DNA of 64,000 nucleotides from Whalleya microplaca (GCA_022497155.1 MU385726.1:310001-374000), one strand, 5' to 3'; numbered from the stretch's first letter, positions 47,538 to 59,766 are shown. Notes: generated by a model from the letters alone, not told the origin. Numbers and translations are program-made.

Positions 47538-48833
47538 CTATTTAGCCCCCAATCTCTCGACCTCTAATGACGTGAATATATAGGCGGCAGATCCGAGCAC
47601 ACTGTTATAAAGAATGGGTTGGCCGACGTAATACTGTCTCAATCGTTAACATTTCCACACCACAAGTTGCGATTGTGATTTACTCACGTCATAGGACGCA
47701 GTGGAGTTGAGACTGCACACTGCCACGGTCCCATTATACCCAGCCGTTCCATTCCCCTCGTGAACCACGAAGGTCTTAGTCAGATACGCGTGTGCCCGCG
47801 TAGCCGAAGTCAATGCCGACGAAGCCTGCGCGCCTTCCAGATATCCCAGCCGCGCCCCCTTCAGTAGTGCGTACGCGAACATGGCGCTGCCGCTCGACTC
47901 GATGTAGTTGCCCTCACGTCCCGGTTGATCCAACACCTGCCACCAGCCCCCGGTCTGCGGATCCGCAGCGTTGACCACCGCGCCCGCGAGGTCCTGGAAC
48001 ATCTCGAGTAAGCGATCTCGGTACTTGCACTGGTCTGGATCCGTAAGTAGCGGTAGCGTGTCCACGAGCGCCATCGTGTACCATCCCAGACTACGGCCCC
48101 AGACGTGCGGGCTGGCGCCGGTGGCCGGGTCAGCCCATGATGCAGTCTTCGAGGCGTCGTAGCCGTGCGCCAGGAGTCCGGAAGTTCCGTTGCGCGTGTG
48201 GTTCCAGAGCAGCTCCACCTGGTACAGCATGTCGTCGAGCGCGCTGGTGGTGTTGGCGAAGTGATGCGACGACGGCGCCTCCGTGGCGTACACCGTGTAG
48301 AACGGTGCCAGCGAGTACATGCCGTCTAGGTAGCTCCATTGCGGATACGTGAAGTACCAAAGCCCGCCCTCGGAGTTGCGGCGGTTCAGGTCGATGCTGT
48401 GGCGGAGCGCATCGGCCGCGGCGGTGAAGGTGCGGGACATGGCGGAGGATACGTCTTCATCGTCGAGGGCAAGCTCTAGGAATGCGTCGCCGTTGGAGAG
48501 CCGGTCCAGGGGGTAAGACAGCGCGTTCTTGGTCGCGTTCAATACGAAAGGCGCCACGGATGCGGCGCTGCGCTGGATGTAAGCCCGGATATCTGGTGTG
48601 ATGTCATCGTCTTCATACTGCCCAATCAAGGCGTTGAAGGCCTTCTGGGTGACGCCGGCCTGGAGCAGTTCCGAGGAGCCGCCGTTGCCGGTCATGATGC
48701 CTTGACTCCGGGACATGATGCTGGTAGCCATCCATGTCGAATTCTTGTCGGTGACTATTGCGGCGGAGGCTGAAGTGACGAGCTGGGTAAAAGCGGTGGC
48801 CGCCGCGGCGAGGCGAAGAGGTTGTACTCGCAT
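47538..48833 (-). CDS. Secreted glycoside hydrolase family 105 (unsaturated rhamnogalacturonyl hydrolase-like, 413 aa)
   Basis: YteR/YesR-type enzyme that removes the unsaturated uronic acid left at the non-reducing end by rhamnogalacturonan lyases, finishing pectin side-branch breakdown. Two exons: 48833-47688 and 47633-47538, with a 54-bp intron (GTGAGT..GACAG). The second exon restores the conserved end YYVGQPILYNSVLGSAAYIF then TSLEVE, which is lost if the first frame is read through. The start at 48833 gives a good signal peptide (MRVQPLRLAAAATAFTQLVT then SASA); 33 extra codons are open upstream but would bury it. Family motifs: GLWYFTYPQWSYLDGMYSLA near 165-180, with the catalytic Asp region, HVWGRSLGWYTMALVDTLP near 245, GGWWQVLDQPGREGNYIESS near 295. 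Several N-x-S/T sites support secretion. Confidence 0.9.
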
Positions 48834-50822
48834 TTTGGCTGTTCCGATGTGACACTGAGTCGGTGAGATACTCACGTCGATGAAAATTTTCACCTTGTAT
48901 TGTAGGAACCGCCAAAGCCAAGCCGCAGACACCTAAGGAACCTCAAACTGAACGAGACTCTCAAGGCGCCTGTGGCAGTGACACGCGACGGCAGATTGTG
49001 CAAAAGGAGAGAAGATTCCTCAAAAAGGTGATTGTTTGATGCTTTGCTACTGCGGCACAGCTTCGCTTGTGAGATCGGGATGCGAGGTTACCGACTTGGC
49101 TATCATTTCCCACGAAGGGATGCCAGGGATGCCGTAAAATTGTTTGCCGACTTCCGCCACCGGCGCCGATATATCCTCTAACTGTGACTGATTACATAGG
49201 TTTCTCATCGGCCAACGTCGTGGAACTACAATCCAGCTAAAGCACATTCCTCTTACAAGAAAGTATGGATACAGACAGTCTCTTTCTTAACTCCATAATC
49301 CGTTCAGTATGCATATGTCTCAGTTACTGCATGTTTACCTCTCAATTGAAACGTAAAAGATTGGCATATATGCACTAACCGAGGCTTCTTACTTCATTTT
49401 CCTTTCCTAACCTTCGATAAATGATATGGAGATGATCGATGCAAGGAGGCCATGTCCATGCTGCCATGGTGGAGCGAGTCAATCGCAATCTGCCCTCCGA
49501 ACAATAAATAGATCTAAACTAGCTAGCCTGGCTTCTTTCGTAATAGGTATTTGGCATGTGGCCAGGCAGAAGAAACCTGTCTTGCTATCTAGCACTTTGA
49601 AACAAAACTTGAATCGACCGCAAGCCAACTTACTGCAGCCTTTCAGCTCTTTAATATATTTGTACATTAGACGGCAGAACATCGTTCATTCCGTTGCTGC
49701 TGCTGTTCGGGGTGATTATGCGTCTTATTAACCTTGAGACATGAGAGCAGAAGCCATGTGCAAGGTATATTTTTAGTTGCGGTACTTTTCGCAGTACAGG
49801 GCTAGGAACGGTGGAGGATGGAGGGTAGTATTGGAATCCTTCCCTTGCGGTGGAATATTGCCCCTCGTTAAGTACTACCTTCTCACTCAAGTTACTATAT
49901 GGTAATTGAGCTACTGCTGGCTCACATAATAGGTAAGGTTAGACATTTATATATTTATTTAAAGTTTAGTAATGGGTCCAGAGAATCCTATAACTGAATG
50001 ACGTTACGAACCTCCGCTACACCCGAGGATAGACGAACTCCATAGGCAATGGTGATAGCTGGCCTCCCGCTGCCGGAAGCTTAAACAAACAAGTCTGCCT
50101 TCAAATTATGCTGACGTCTCCCGGTCCGAAGTGATCGATACCACATTCACGTTTAGTCAGGGAGCTGACTGCTATGCAAGGTAGGTAGTCCTTTCAGCAC
50201 GGAATAGGCGAACAAGCCTCAACAGCAGTTTAGTCAAATAGGAAGTTAAACTGTAGCATTCCCGCCTTTGCGGCGGCGGGAACCTTGCATGTGTCTCTAA
50301 ATATGTATGCAGACAAGGTTGCACGAAGCCTTCAGCTGTTCACCTGATGGTAAGACTGCATATCGCTCTACCGAGCCAGCGTACAATATCCGTCCACTAA
50401 GGGCCGATTGGTGTAGATCAGCATGGTGCATGGGTAACGATCGATAGTAGAGCTGATGATATGCAGTACCTTCACTCGTACACTCCTAGAGGCATTCGAT
50501 GTACTATATGGAGATGCTCCCATATCATTCGTCCAAGCAACTGCAAGCTTACTTACTGGACACGGTTTGTGGGATGGCTGAGCCCAGCCAGCCCGTAGGA
50601 CACGAATCTATGATCGAAGGCTTATATGGCTGCTCGCCCAATCTGCCTTATTGCCGGCCGCTGGCCATTTGCCTACCATGAGGCATCTTCTTTAAGTATA
50701 GATGGGGCCCCCACAAAGGACGGCACTCCATTAGAGCTTACATGGTGTTTAACTCGTCACGTCCCACGACGTTAGCATAAGTGAAGCTTAATCGAGCCGC
50801 ACAGCGACTTCAACCGGCAACC
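48834..50822. other. Intergenic between the divergent GH105 and rhodopsin-like genes
   Basis: About 2 kb between two divergently transcribed genes, so both promoters lie here. No coding frame is supported and no clear shared regulatory motif was recognised. A short GCGGCGGGA-rich patch lies near 50262-50272. Confidence 0.5.
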
Positions 50823-51965
50823 ATGGGATACCGAGGGGACCTGATCGCGGCCATGACCGTCTTCCTAATACTGGACGGCGCCGCTGTGGCCGCTCGCCTA
50901 TACGTCCGGACGAGGATGCTCACGAGAGGACTTGGGTGGGATGACTTCGTCCTGTGTCTGACATTTGTAAATATGCCTCTCCGATGCGCCGCGTGACAGT
51001 CTTGCTGACCCGGGACGTATCAGATAGCTTATATCATAATGTGCGGCATGGGCTTCACGTCCATGGCCTATGGATACGCGGCCGAAGACGTACAGCCTCA
51101 CTACAACGCTGCCAAAGCTAAGATGGTACATTACCTGCATTTTTGGATTAGAATTGGCCAGAGGAGCTGACAGGACCAAATTGCCTAGTATTACTTCGCG
51201 AACCAAGTGACGCTCTACATCGCAGCCGGGCTGGTCAAGATTGCCGTGGCCCTGGTGCTGTACCGGCTGGCGTCAACGAAGCGGCTCCGGTGGACTATTA
51301 TCGCCTCCATAGTCATAGTAGCCATCTGGACCATCGTTATGACGGTGTTTGCGGCGGACATCTGTGCTCAGGGCGGATCGAGCAACTGGGCCGGCAGCCA
51401 CGCGTGCACGCAGATCGGCTATTTCCGCACCATCACGAACATCTTCATCGACTACTTCTACGCCCTGTTGCCCGTGTTCATGCTCCGGAAGGTCAAGATG
51501 AACACGAGGATGAAGGTATCTGTATTACTTTTGCTAGGGCTGGGAGTCTTGTGAGTCAACTCCCCTCTTACAAGACCATGTCTGAGACAGGGCACCGTGG
51601 CTGACCGCGTGATATCACCATATAGCGCTAGCTCGGCCACCATCGTGAAACTCGTCATCATCGTCAGATTATCGACCGCCAAGGGCGCAGAGGCGGAGGG
51701 CTTACACTACGACCTCCTTCTCTGGGCGGACATTGAATTAGGGCTCGCCACCTTTGCCGCCGCCGCCGCGGCGTTGCGACCCTTGCTGAAATATCTACCA
51801 GCCAGATTAAAAGGAACACATACGTCGAAGAGCCGCGCGAGTGATGCGGTCGGACCCTATCGGGTATTGGAGGCCGGGAGCGAAATGAAACCGGTGCATA
51901 AGAGCTCAGCCCATTCGGAGACAGGCAAGGCTGCAAGCGATGTGGAGTTGGGGATAGCGGTCTAA
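50823..51965 (+). CDS. Fungal rhodopsin-like integral membrane protein, seven helices (315 aa)
   Basis: Belongs to the large fungal family usually labelled rhodopsin domain or SAT4/PTH11-like integral membrane proteins. The roles are mostly unknown and some are host-surface sensing. Four exons: 50823-50966, 51024-51125, 51189-51550 and 51626-51965. The introns are 57, 63 and 75 bp. The second donor (GTACAT) is weak but the frames close exactly. The start ATG (CAACCATGG) is in optimal context. Helices alternate with conserved signatures: ARLYVRTRMLTRGLGWDDFV, then the YYFANQVTLYIAAGLVKIAV helix, WTIVMTVFAADIC, FRTITNIFIDYFYALLPVFM, MKVSVLLLLGLGVFASSATI and the last helix WADIELGLATFAAAAAALRP. 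This order is the complete family domain. The C-terminal ~65 residues are a polar cytoplasmic tail. There is no retinal-binding Lys claim; this family is not microbial opsin. The CFEM domain found in PTH11 proper is absent. Confidence 0.88.
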
Positions 51966-53598
51966 AAGCAAATAAATGTATTACTACGGCGCAAGCCAAC
52001 GAATGAATTCATGGGTAATAATGAAAAATCATCTAAGGTATTATCAACTGATGCCTGTGATCTGACACATAATCGGCTAAGAAAAAGACCCCATCTGTCC
52101 GCGCACCATGGCATAAGCGGTTCGGATACGCGGTCATCCTTCTTACCCTATGAATAAGCATGAGCCCTGGATACAAGTAATTGCCATGGAATATTCCCGG
52201 CTTCATTATATACAAGGATATGGATTACAATGTCAGATGAACATCATCACGGCTGCGCTGGACATGACAAGTTGGGATTATGAAGAGTTAGTCAACATCA
52301 ACGCATTATGCCATTGTGTCTTAGCGAGTTTGGATAGTACCTACTCACCTTTGCTCCCTCTGCTCCCTAGGATGACTAGATGATCCTATAGCTCCAGGAC
52401 TCTCCTCTGATTATAGCGTTTTCTTAGGAAACAATTCTTAATGCTTCACCTACATGTTAGCAGAGGTTGATTGGGATATATGACTAGTAATGTCCTGCGT
52501 ATGAAACTCTTCAAAAAATCCCTACTGTAGATATAACTTGAATCTATACGAGGTCTTCTTCATATCATTACTGTTATCTAGAGTTGAGAGAAGCGACATG
52601 GGTCTAGACGCAACTGGTAAGGCCGTAGCGGTATGAATAAATAAGAGTATAATGACATCGATATTGCACCGATCAGTATGTTTAAGCTTCCTTACGAAAT
52701 AAACCCTGTATCGACCAGCTTCACCATACGGAGATATGTGAGAAGTGTACACATATCTATGTGATCACATCGTTGTTGAAGTTATAGAAGTTAGACATGA
52801 AGATCACGGCTGATGATGTATCAAGTGATGACAATAAGGGCCAAGGGGGATTAGTTTACCTATGAACCTGAAAGGGTTTTTGAGAGAGACGGAAGAAATT
52901 ACATAGGTATCAAACTAGAACCATTTCAGTCAAGAGCTTTAGTGTAGTACTGAATTCTTCTATATATACATATGTAGCAACCGTGAGTGAGATGACGCCG
53001 ACGCAGCAGTCAATGCCACCCCCCTTTTCAACCCCTGAGAAAATTCAGGATAGACCAACCAACACGGAGCCTGATACCAAAGTCTCATCACATAAAATAA
53101 GATCATTCAGTCATTTGGTTTCAGGCATAAGATACCCTCGAAATGTGGCTCAGGTATTGCATATGTATTCTTTGTTTGCTCCCGGTCATACTTCAGATGA
53201 CTCCCAGAAACCTCCTGGAAGAGTCATTCTCGATCCTCATATGACTAACAAATGTACAGTCCCTCGACTCCCCCCCCCCCCTCTACCCAAGCCCTCTACC
53301 TACCCAGAAACCATACTCTTCATCTGTAACCCATCCATCTATCCCTATATACCCCATCAAAGCGCCAAAGCAAGCCTACCTAATGGACTGATCAAAACAT
53401 CACCACCACCATCATCATCGTCTCAAAAGACACAAATCAAGTCCGCGGACGCCAGAAAAAAACACTAAGTCTCAATTCCATATCTACGCGTCGTGTGTCT
53501 AGCAGGGGGGAATAGTAATTTTGTTTGCACGCTCTAAGATCTTTTCTTCTTCTTTCTCTCATATAGTGATTTCTCCATACACACGTTCGTTCGCGTTC

Positions 53599-53660
53599 AC
53601 ACACACACACACTCATCACTCCCCATCCATCCACCCATCCACCCACCCATACACCCATGG
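53599..53660. repeat. (AC)n followed by (CCAT)n microsatellite tract
   Basis: An AC dinucleotide run at about 53599-53612 is followed by repeated CCAT/CCACC units to about 53660. The minus strand is correspondingly G/A-rich, producing long spurious open frames. Confidence 0.7.
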
Positions 53661-53880
53661 CATCACAACCCCCATCCCTACGAAGTAGCCAGCCCTTGAC
53701 CCATTGATCATCCCATCCCATCATCCATCCATACCATCATCGTCAATCGCCCCTTCTTCCCGGATATAAATGTTTCTCGTGCCCAAATCCTATCCATCAA
53801 TCAACCCAGGTGTTCTGTTCGTGTTGTATTTCCCTTCGGACTCTGATCTGCAAGATAATGCTAGATGTTGTTTGGTGTGT

Positions 53881-53930
53881 GGGGGGTTTGGGTTTGGGGG
53901 TTTGGGGGTTTGGGGGTTTGAGATGGGGGG
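53881..53930 (+). other. G-quadruplex-forming tract, (TTTGGGGG)n type
   Basis: Runs G6, G3, G5, G5 and G5 are each separated by exactly TTT, then a further G6 after a short spacer. This satisfies the G3+N1-7 quadruplex rule several times over and resembles a ciliate-type telomere repeat. It is about 380 bp beyond the importin stop codon. Confidence 0.75.
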
Positions 53931-54307
53931 TGGGTTGTTTACTTGCAAACGCGCAACACTGTTTCCTCCTATACCTACCTACCTAATGAACCTACCTACT
54001 AGTTGAATCTACCTAATGCTATTGGATCACGCTCTCTCTCTTTTTTTTTTGTCTGCATGCAGCACCAGTTCGTGACGGTGGAATATACCCAAAAGAGGCA
54101 GTTTTTTTTTCTTCCTGTCCCCATTGCGTCGGATCTCCCCTCCACGAGTTTGTTCACCTAAGCTTCGTCAAAGTCGGATGCCCCTTGATCTCATACATCG
54201 TTATAAAAGCCTCATTGCACGCATAAAACTCCGACCCGTCTGCCCGCCCCCTTTCCTGCTTGCTGTCCCTAACACTTCGCTCAGTCAAACTGCATTCTAC
54301 CAGTTCC

Positions 54308-57300
54308 CTAGCTGGCGGCGCCGTTAGCGGTAGGATTTTGCGCGGCCTGCTGAGCTGCTATAAGCGCGGCTTGGGCATTAGCCTCGGCTTGCTGTAGGGC
54401 GGACTGGATGACCGCCTGCTCATCGGCTGAGAGGTGCGAGGTCAGGCCGGAGTAATACTGAGGGTTCTCCTGTTGAATTTCTGGTGACAATATATTAGTA
54501 GATGTAGCATATATACTGTTTTCGGACTTACTCATAAGAACACCCCTGAAGAGCTGATAAGGTTCAATTTTGTCAAGAGGCGACTCGAGAAGCACACTGT
54601 CTTCGCCGAGATCATCATCGGAATCATCGGCTTGATCTTTGTACTGGCTTTCGATCGAACTAAACTTAGCAGCCTCCTCGTTCAGGAACTCGAGATAGGC
54701 AGTGCTCTCGTCCCGAGCATCGGTTTGCTCTTCCTCTGGTCCCTCCTCGGCATTCCAGTTGGTGTCGTCCTCACCCCATTCGTCCTCATCGTCGTAGTCA
54801 TAGTTGTTCGAATCAAACGTGAAGTCTTCCTTAAGCGCCTCCTCGCGGTTCTTCAGGGCGTTCGGCAGAGTTTTGAAGAGACCAGTAATACCTTGCAAAA
54901 GCCTCGGCCATCCTGTCGAAACACTGGCAGGAATCTGATCTACGCTCAGACTTAATAGGGAAGAGATTGCGACAATGCATAACTTCTTGTCGTGGACTCG
55001 GGTGAAGCTCTCCATGTTGCCAAACCACAGACTGAAGAACTTGTTGGTCCAGCCCTTGGCCTCCAAAACGGCGATCGTAAGGACTGGGTTATAATATACA
55101 GCATTTATAACCATTTCCATAAGGTGTATCTTGTACGACTTAACCTTAACATCGTGACCGTTCAGCACCAACATGGCCATAGAGATAAAACCCGTGACGC
55201 ATTGATCGATGTGGGGGCGTAAGTTTAACATCATTGCTTCTGCAAGCTTGCATGCACAGATGCGGTCGACACCCCCAACCTTGGGGTCCTGGAACATGTC
55301 CTGGACCATCCCGTATAAGGCTTGAACGTACTCGGGCTTCTGGACCAAGTGGCCAGCACCGAATTGTACATAGTTGTCTAAGGCAGGAAGCATGTCCTCG
55401 AGGTACAGTTCAGCGCCGGACTTAAACGTAGCATGAATCAGTTCGAATGCTTGCCACATCGTGGGAGAAATATTCTTAGCCGCGAATGTGCAGCTATCGA
55501 TGATCTCGAAGACTTCGTTATACAGGTCTGTTCACGTACGTTAGTTAGCCGGTAAAGTTATGTGAAAAAAAGAGAGAACTGGATTGGTTACCATAAAGTT
55601 TGTTTTCCAGTGTGATCTGAATGACGGGCATCAAGACAGCCTCTATGTGTAGCAGCACATCAGGGGTGCTCTCCAAAGTCAAGATGAGAGTACCAATGGT
55701 TTGCAAGACACCCAAGGCTGTTATGCTCTTGTCGTCTAGATAGTCACCGTATTCGCCATCCTCGTTGTTCCTAGAGTCATTCTTGTCCAAGAGCTCACGG
55801 ATGATCCTCAGGTATGTGTCTCTCAGCTGCTCACTCAAGGCTACAGCGAATGGCGTCAGCTCAGCAGCGAAGACCTCGACAAAGTCCTCCATAACATTAG
55901 CAAGAGCGTCGATATCGCATTCATTGGCCAACTTCAGTAACTGCTGCATGATGGTAGGGATACTCTGCTGCATGCTGATGCGAATAGCATCATGTCGAAT
56001 CAGAGGCTGCAGAGCTAGTGCTGCAGTGACTCTAACAGGTAGATCACTATCAGCCATACAATCTAAAATATGCCGGTAAATAACCAGGAGATTGTTCTGC
56101 TCCTTGAAATTGAGCTGCTCAAACTTCTCGATGGTGTCGCAAGCCCGGGCGCGAAGATATCCTTGGGGGCTCTTGAAGTCGGGGAAGACGTAGCGGACCA
56201 AGAAATACTCGACCTGGTCAGCAATCGGACTCTTCTTGCCCAGCAGAACCGGCGCCAGAGTGCCAATCATCCTCAACGCGCCTTCCTTTGCAACATGGTT
56301 CTTTTTGTCATCGGGCGTCTGCTCGTAGTCGTTGACGACGCCGTTCACGAATTGCAAGAGTTCGAAAGTCTCCTTTCTTCGGGCTTTAGTCAGGGTAACC
56401 AGGAAATTAGTAGCGGCCACATCAGGGGCGGAAACTTCCTCGTAGAAGTTAAGCTTGCGGTGAAGATACTCCTCTGGCTGGTCCTCGAAATTCTCGATAT
56501 CCTCCTGACTCAGACACAGAACGGGGAAGACAAGATGAGTGATGAGGTTGTTCAGATGTGGTTTCATCCGGTTCCACATGGACTTCGGGCGACAGCATTC
56601 GTCCAGGAAGACTAGGGTATAGGACAAGCAGGGCTTGCTCAGCCAGGCGGTCTTGGAGACCCATTTCTCGATTTCCTGTAGGTAATGTGTAAGAATTTCG
56701 GGCGCGATCGTGATTTCGAATTCTTTCGCGTATCGGACTGTTCCCTCATCCTTAGTCGTGACGGCAGTGGGGTTGCCATGTCTGTGAAGCATTAGCAGTC
56801 TTATAACACCTCCGCCATTTCGTATGCTCTGACCTGATCCAAAGCCTGTTGAGGTTGAAATATGCCCACTTCTTGGCCTTCCACCAGTGATGACGCTCGC
56901 GCTCCTCGATGTCCTCGGACATGGCCGAGGCGGGTATTGTTTTCGACACGGTCTGCAAGAATATGGTGCACCAGCCGATATTTACATCATGTTGTTTTAG
57001 GAAGGTGGAAAGTTCAAGCTGGGGGGGATAGTTAGAAATAGGTATGTTTGAACGGGAAAAGGACCACCAGCTGGATGGGAAACCTACCCATGTTGCATGC
57101 TTGTAAGCCTTGAGGGCAATATGTAGCATCTCGGCAGCCTCGTCGCTTTCCTGGTTGACCAGCTCGTTGCAAACCTGCTGAAGTCTGGGAAAACTGGCCT
57201 CGATGATCTTGTCAAACTCTACCCTGCCGCCATCTTGAGTTCCCTTGAACCGATAGGCGCGACACGTAACGAGCAGACACTGCAGGCCGGCAAGAACCGA

Positions 57301-57967
57301 GGGCGCATCGTTGGAGTGTAACAGCTGGAGAGTGACATCCAGAAAACTAGGCCATTTACCGGGGAAATCCCAGTGCAAGATGCGCTGTATTAGCTGTAGA
57401 AGTTGTTGTCGGACGGGCCCACGGGAATTGGCAAGGATTGGGAGGATACGATCGCGAAAGCGCTGTTTTTCATCTTCTCCTATCAAGGCCTCGTCGGGAT
57501 AATGGTCACTTTTCTCCCAGCCTCGATTTGTCCGGTTCTTGAGATAAATCACGGCTGCAAGGCAACAAGTTAGCAAGATGGGACTCGGGGGAGATATCCA
57601 TTACAGGCGTTGGATTTAGGGCGTTACGCACTCGAAAGCCGGACGGAGTCGTCGGGTTCGGCAGTCAAGACATCGAGTAGGACGTCGGTGAAGCCAGCAT
57701 GTCCCTCGGCCTAGTAGTTTCAAGAAGGATCTTGGGTCAGCGGATTCCTGTCCAACAACACAATTCAACACAACAGACGCGTCTCCTTTGGCCTGTATTC
57801 AAAGCCAGACGGCGCATGACATAACAATGTCTGTAATAGCCAGGGGTTTTGGAGAGAGGGGTTCGGCCTCGACATACCTGCTTGAGTTCGAGCTCTGCGG
57901 CCCGCCGTACATTGGCGTCAGGGGAAAGAGTGGCGACAATGCGACTCCGAATGGCTTCGGCATTCAT
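54308..57967 (-). CDS. nmd5: Importin beta family nuclear import receptor, importin-7/8 type (Nmd5/Sxm1-like, 1059 aa)
   Basis: Karyopherin that carries cargo such as ribosomal proteins and stress factors through nuclear pores with Ran. Seven exons: 57967-57878, 57710-57632, 57554-57088, 57018-56834, 56781-55592, 55527-54532 and 54480-54308. The introns are 167, 77, 69, 52, 64 and 51 bp and the sum closes at 1060 codons. The N-terminus MNAEAIRSRIVATLSPDANV then RRAAELELKQ, together with VRLSTVIYLKNRTNRGW, is the importin-beta N-terminal (Ran-binding) domain. HEAT repeats follow, with the importin-7/8 motifs LHWDFPGKWPSFLDVTLQLL, KAKKWAYFNLNRLWIRHGNP and VYYNPVLTIAVLEAKGWTNK. An acidic loop (DYDDEDEWGEDDTNWNAEEG, ~905-930) and DKIEPYQLFRGVLMK near the end are also typical. 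The Ala/Gln-rich C-terminus is lineage variable. Orthology to Nmd5 rather than Sxm1 is not certain. Confidence 0.93.
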
Positions 57968-58973
57968 GGCTGATTCCCGAATTTGCGATTTGGTGACCTA
58001 TATTTCTCGAGTCTGTGGGTGTGTGTCGATGACGATGTTTGCTTAACTTGGACTTGGGATTCGGAATGAGATTCGGAATATGCCCGTCGAGCGGGTCGAA
58101 TCGAGTGAGAAGAGGGCAAGGGAAAAACCACTAACAACGGGCAATGGTCGTGCTGTGTGGTTGTTGATGAATGTCTGAATATTATTATTGTACTGTACCA
58201 ATTGTGGTGCAGGTCAACTGGTGTGTTAAAAAATATCAAGGTTTATTAGACAGCAACTGTTTTGCGCTGTCCGAAATGGCGGGGCATCAGTCAGCCCAGT
58301 AAAAACCTTGGGAAGGGGTCCTTGTATGTACGCAGGCAGTAGGCTGGTAGGCAGCCAGGGCAGGCGCTAGGTGAATAAGATGCCTACTATGTACATAGTT
58401 GGTTAGTTACATATAGTGCTAGTCCAGTTACCCTTATGAGATGTACATGTAGTAACCTAACTAACTGCCGACCCCCATTTCTCTTTCCTTCAATTTGTGG
58501 CAGAATAGGTTGGCTGGTTGGTTGGTACTCGGCCCTAGACCGGTTTGCACATCTAGGAACAAGTACTCCGTACACACGTATTGATATACGTACAGTGTTA
58601 ATTCACTACTGTACACAAACTAACACATGCTTTTCTTATTATGTACATAGATACCTACATCGAACTTATTGTAAGCACATTAATATATGGGCATTGAATG
58701 CTCACAATACTCTAGGTAAGGTAGGTCATAGTGAATAGTGAATGCATACGTACCTTTTCCTCTTGGCTGAAATATAGAATGGACCCTTTAACCTGTACCA
58801 TTCAGCCATTACTGTATGTGTGCTATTCCAGTATCTATCTAGAAGATACCATATAACGTCACTATCAGTAATACATCTTGGGACGAATGCTGTAAGGATG
58901 TGTGCTGTTTATGCTTCTGAGCCTATCACAGTAGCTCTTACACGTGCCGCACAGGTACTTGTACCGCACTTTT
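57968..58973. other. Promoter region of the importin gene and flanking intergenic DNA
   Basis: No coding frame. The minus strand upstream of 57967 is CT/CA-rich (TCTCTTTGC-like and CACAC runs), consistent with a core promoter. Further out are TATGTACATAG-type short palindromes and TTGGTTGGTTGG repeats near 58510-58525. Confidence 0.45.
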
Positions 58974-58975
58974 TA

Positions 58976-59487
58976 GCCCACCTAAAACTCCCTCCCTTTT
59001 TTCCTAAAACTCCCCCCTCTCCACTTAATATAGCGCCATCATACGCTGGCATAGGTGACCTCTCAGATTAGTATGTAGATCAGTGTCGATTGGTGAAATT
59101 ACAATATACCCAGCCATATACCAAGTAGTCATTTGTATCCTATTTTCATCAATCGCAACTGCAGCCTCCTTTGACATTTAGTACCTACTCGATACCTATT
59201 ACCTAATGTTATCCGCAATAACTACTTACTTGAGTAGTTGACTATTATAGCCCCTTCTATAGGTATCGACTTATTATTCAAACTAACGCTGCTTAAGAGC
59301 AATTGAACACTGCTAATACAAAAATACCATCAAAAAGTAATACGCGTCAACGCGTACGGTATTTATATATATGTAGTACATCTTATCTACATATTAATCT
59401 GGAGGGGTACCCATGTCAGCAGCGTACTTTGGTACTAGGTGGAGAGGGGGGAGTTTTAGGAAAAAAGGGAGGGAGTTTTAGGTGGGC
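58976..59487. mobile_element. TA-flanked MITE with perfect 49-bp inverted ends (512 bp)
   Basis: 58976-59024 and 59439-59487 are exact reverse complements over 49 bp. The outer tip reads GCCCACCTAAAACTCCC. Each end is bordered by TA (58974-58975 and 59488-59489), the Tc1/mariner/pogo target duplication. Within each terminal repeat CCTAAAACTCCC occurs twice in direct orientation, 22 bp apart, likely a double transposase-binding site. The interior is AT-rich with no transposase frame, so mobility would need an autonomous relative elsewhere. Perfect identity of both ends implies recent activity or gene-conversion-like maintenance. Confidence 0.88.
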
Positions 59488-59634
59488 TAGCACTTTTTCG
59501 CACTTTTCCACCTCTTTCACAAGACGAAGGATGTAATAACGTCCGGCAGATGAGACAGTGAATGAATAAACAAATGCCTGCTGTATAAATTGAAAGGATT
59601 GCATCCTCGAGGATGCCTTTCATAGGTATTCTAC

Positions 59635-59651
59635 ATATATATATATATATA
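59635..59651. repeat. (AT)n microsatellite
   Basis: An uninterrupted AT dinucleotide run of 17 bases in non-coding DNA just right of the MITE. Confidence 0.85.
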
Positions 59652-59734
59652 CAGAAAAGATTCCTTATTTAATCTGAGAGGAAGTAATGAACTGTAGGTA
59701 GGGTAGGGGGGGGACAAATAAAAATAGATTTGTA

Positions 59735-59766
59735 GCAGAAGGCAGAAGGCAGAAGGCAGAAAGCAG
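59735..59766. repeat. 7-bp tandem repeat GCAGAAG
   Basis: Three exact copies at 59735-59755, a variant GCAGAAA at 59756-59762 and a decayed GCAGGA-like end. Confidence 0.85.

Larger units (their letters stand above)
51966..54307. other. Gene-free stretch with low-complexity DNA
   Basis: It lies between the convergent 3' ends of the rhodopsin-like and importin genes. 52000-52980 shows nothing coding. 53270-53470 and 53590-53740 are pyrimidine- and CCAT/CA-rich. A frame at 52983-53468 comes from this bias. A strong G-quadruplex motif lies at 53881-53930, and T-runs near 54040-54055 and 54100-54110. Confidence 0.5.

Noticed and set aside
48834..48932. Thirty-three extra N-terminal residues for GH105
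   Set aside because: They would bury the signal peptide that begins at the 48833 ATG.
52983..53468. 161-codon Pro/Ser-rich frame
   Set aside because: First codon is GTG, the content follows the CT-rich low-complexity DNA, and there is no conserved motif.
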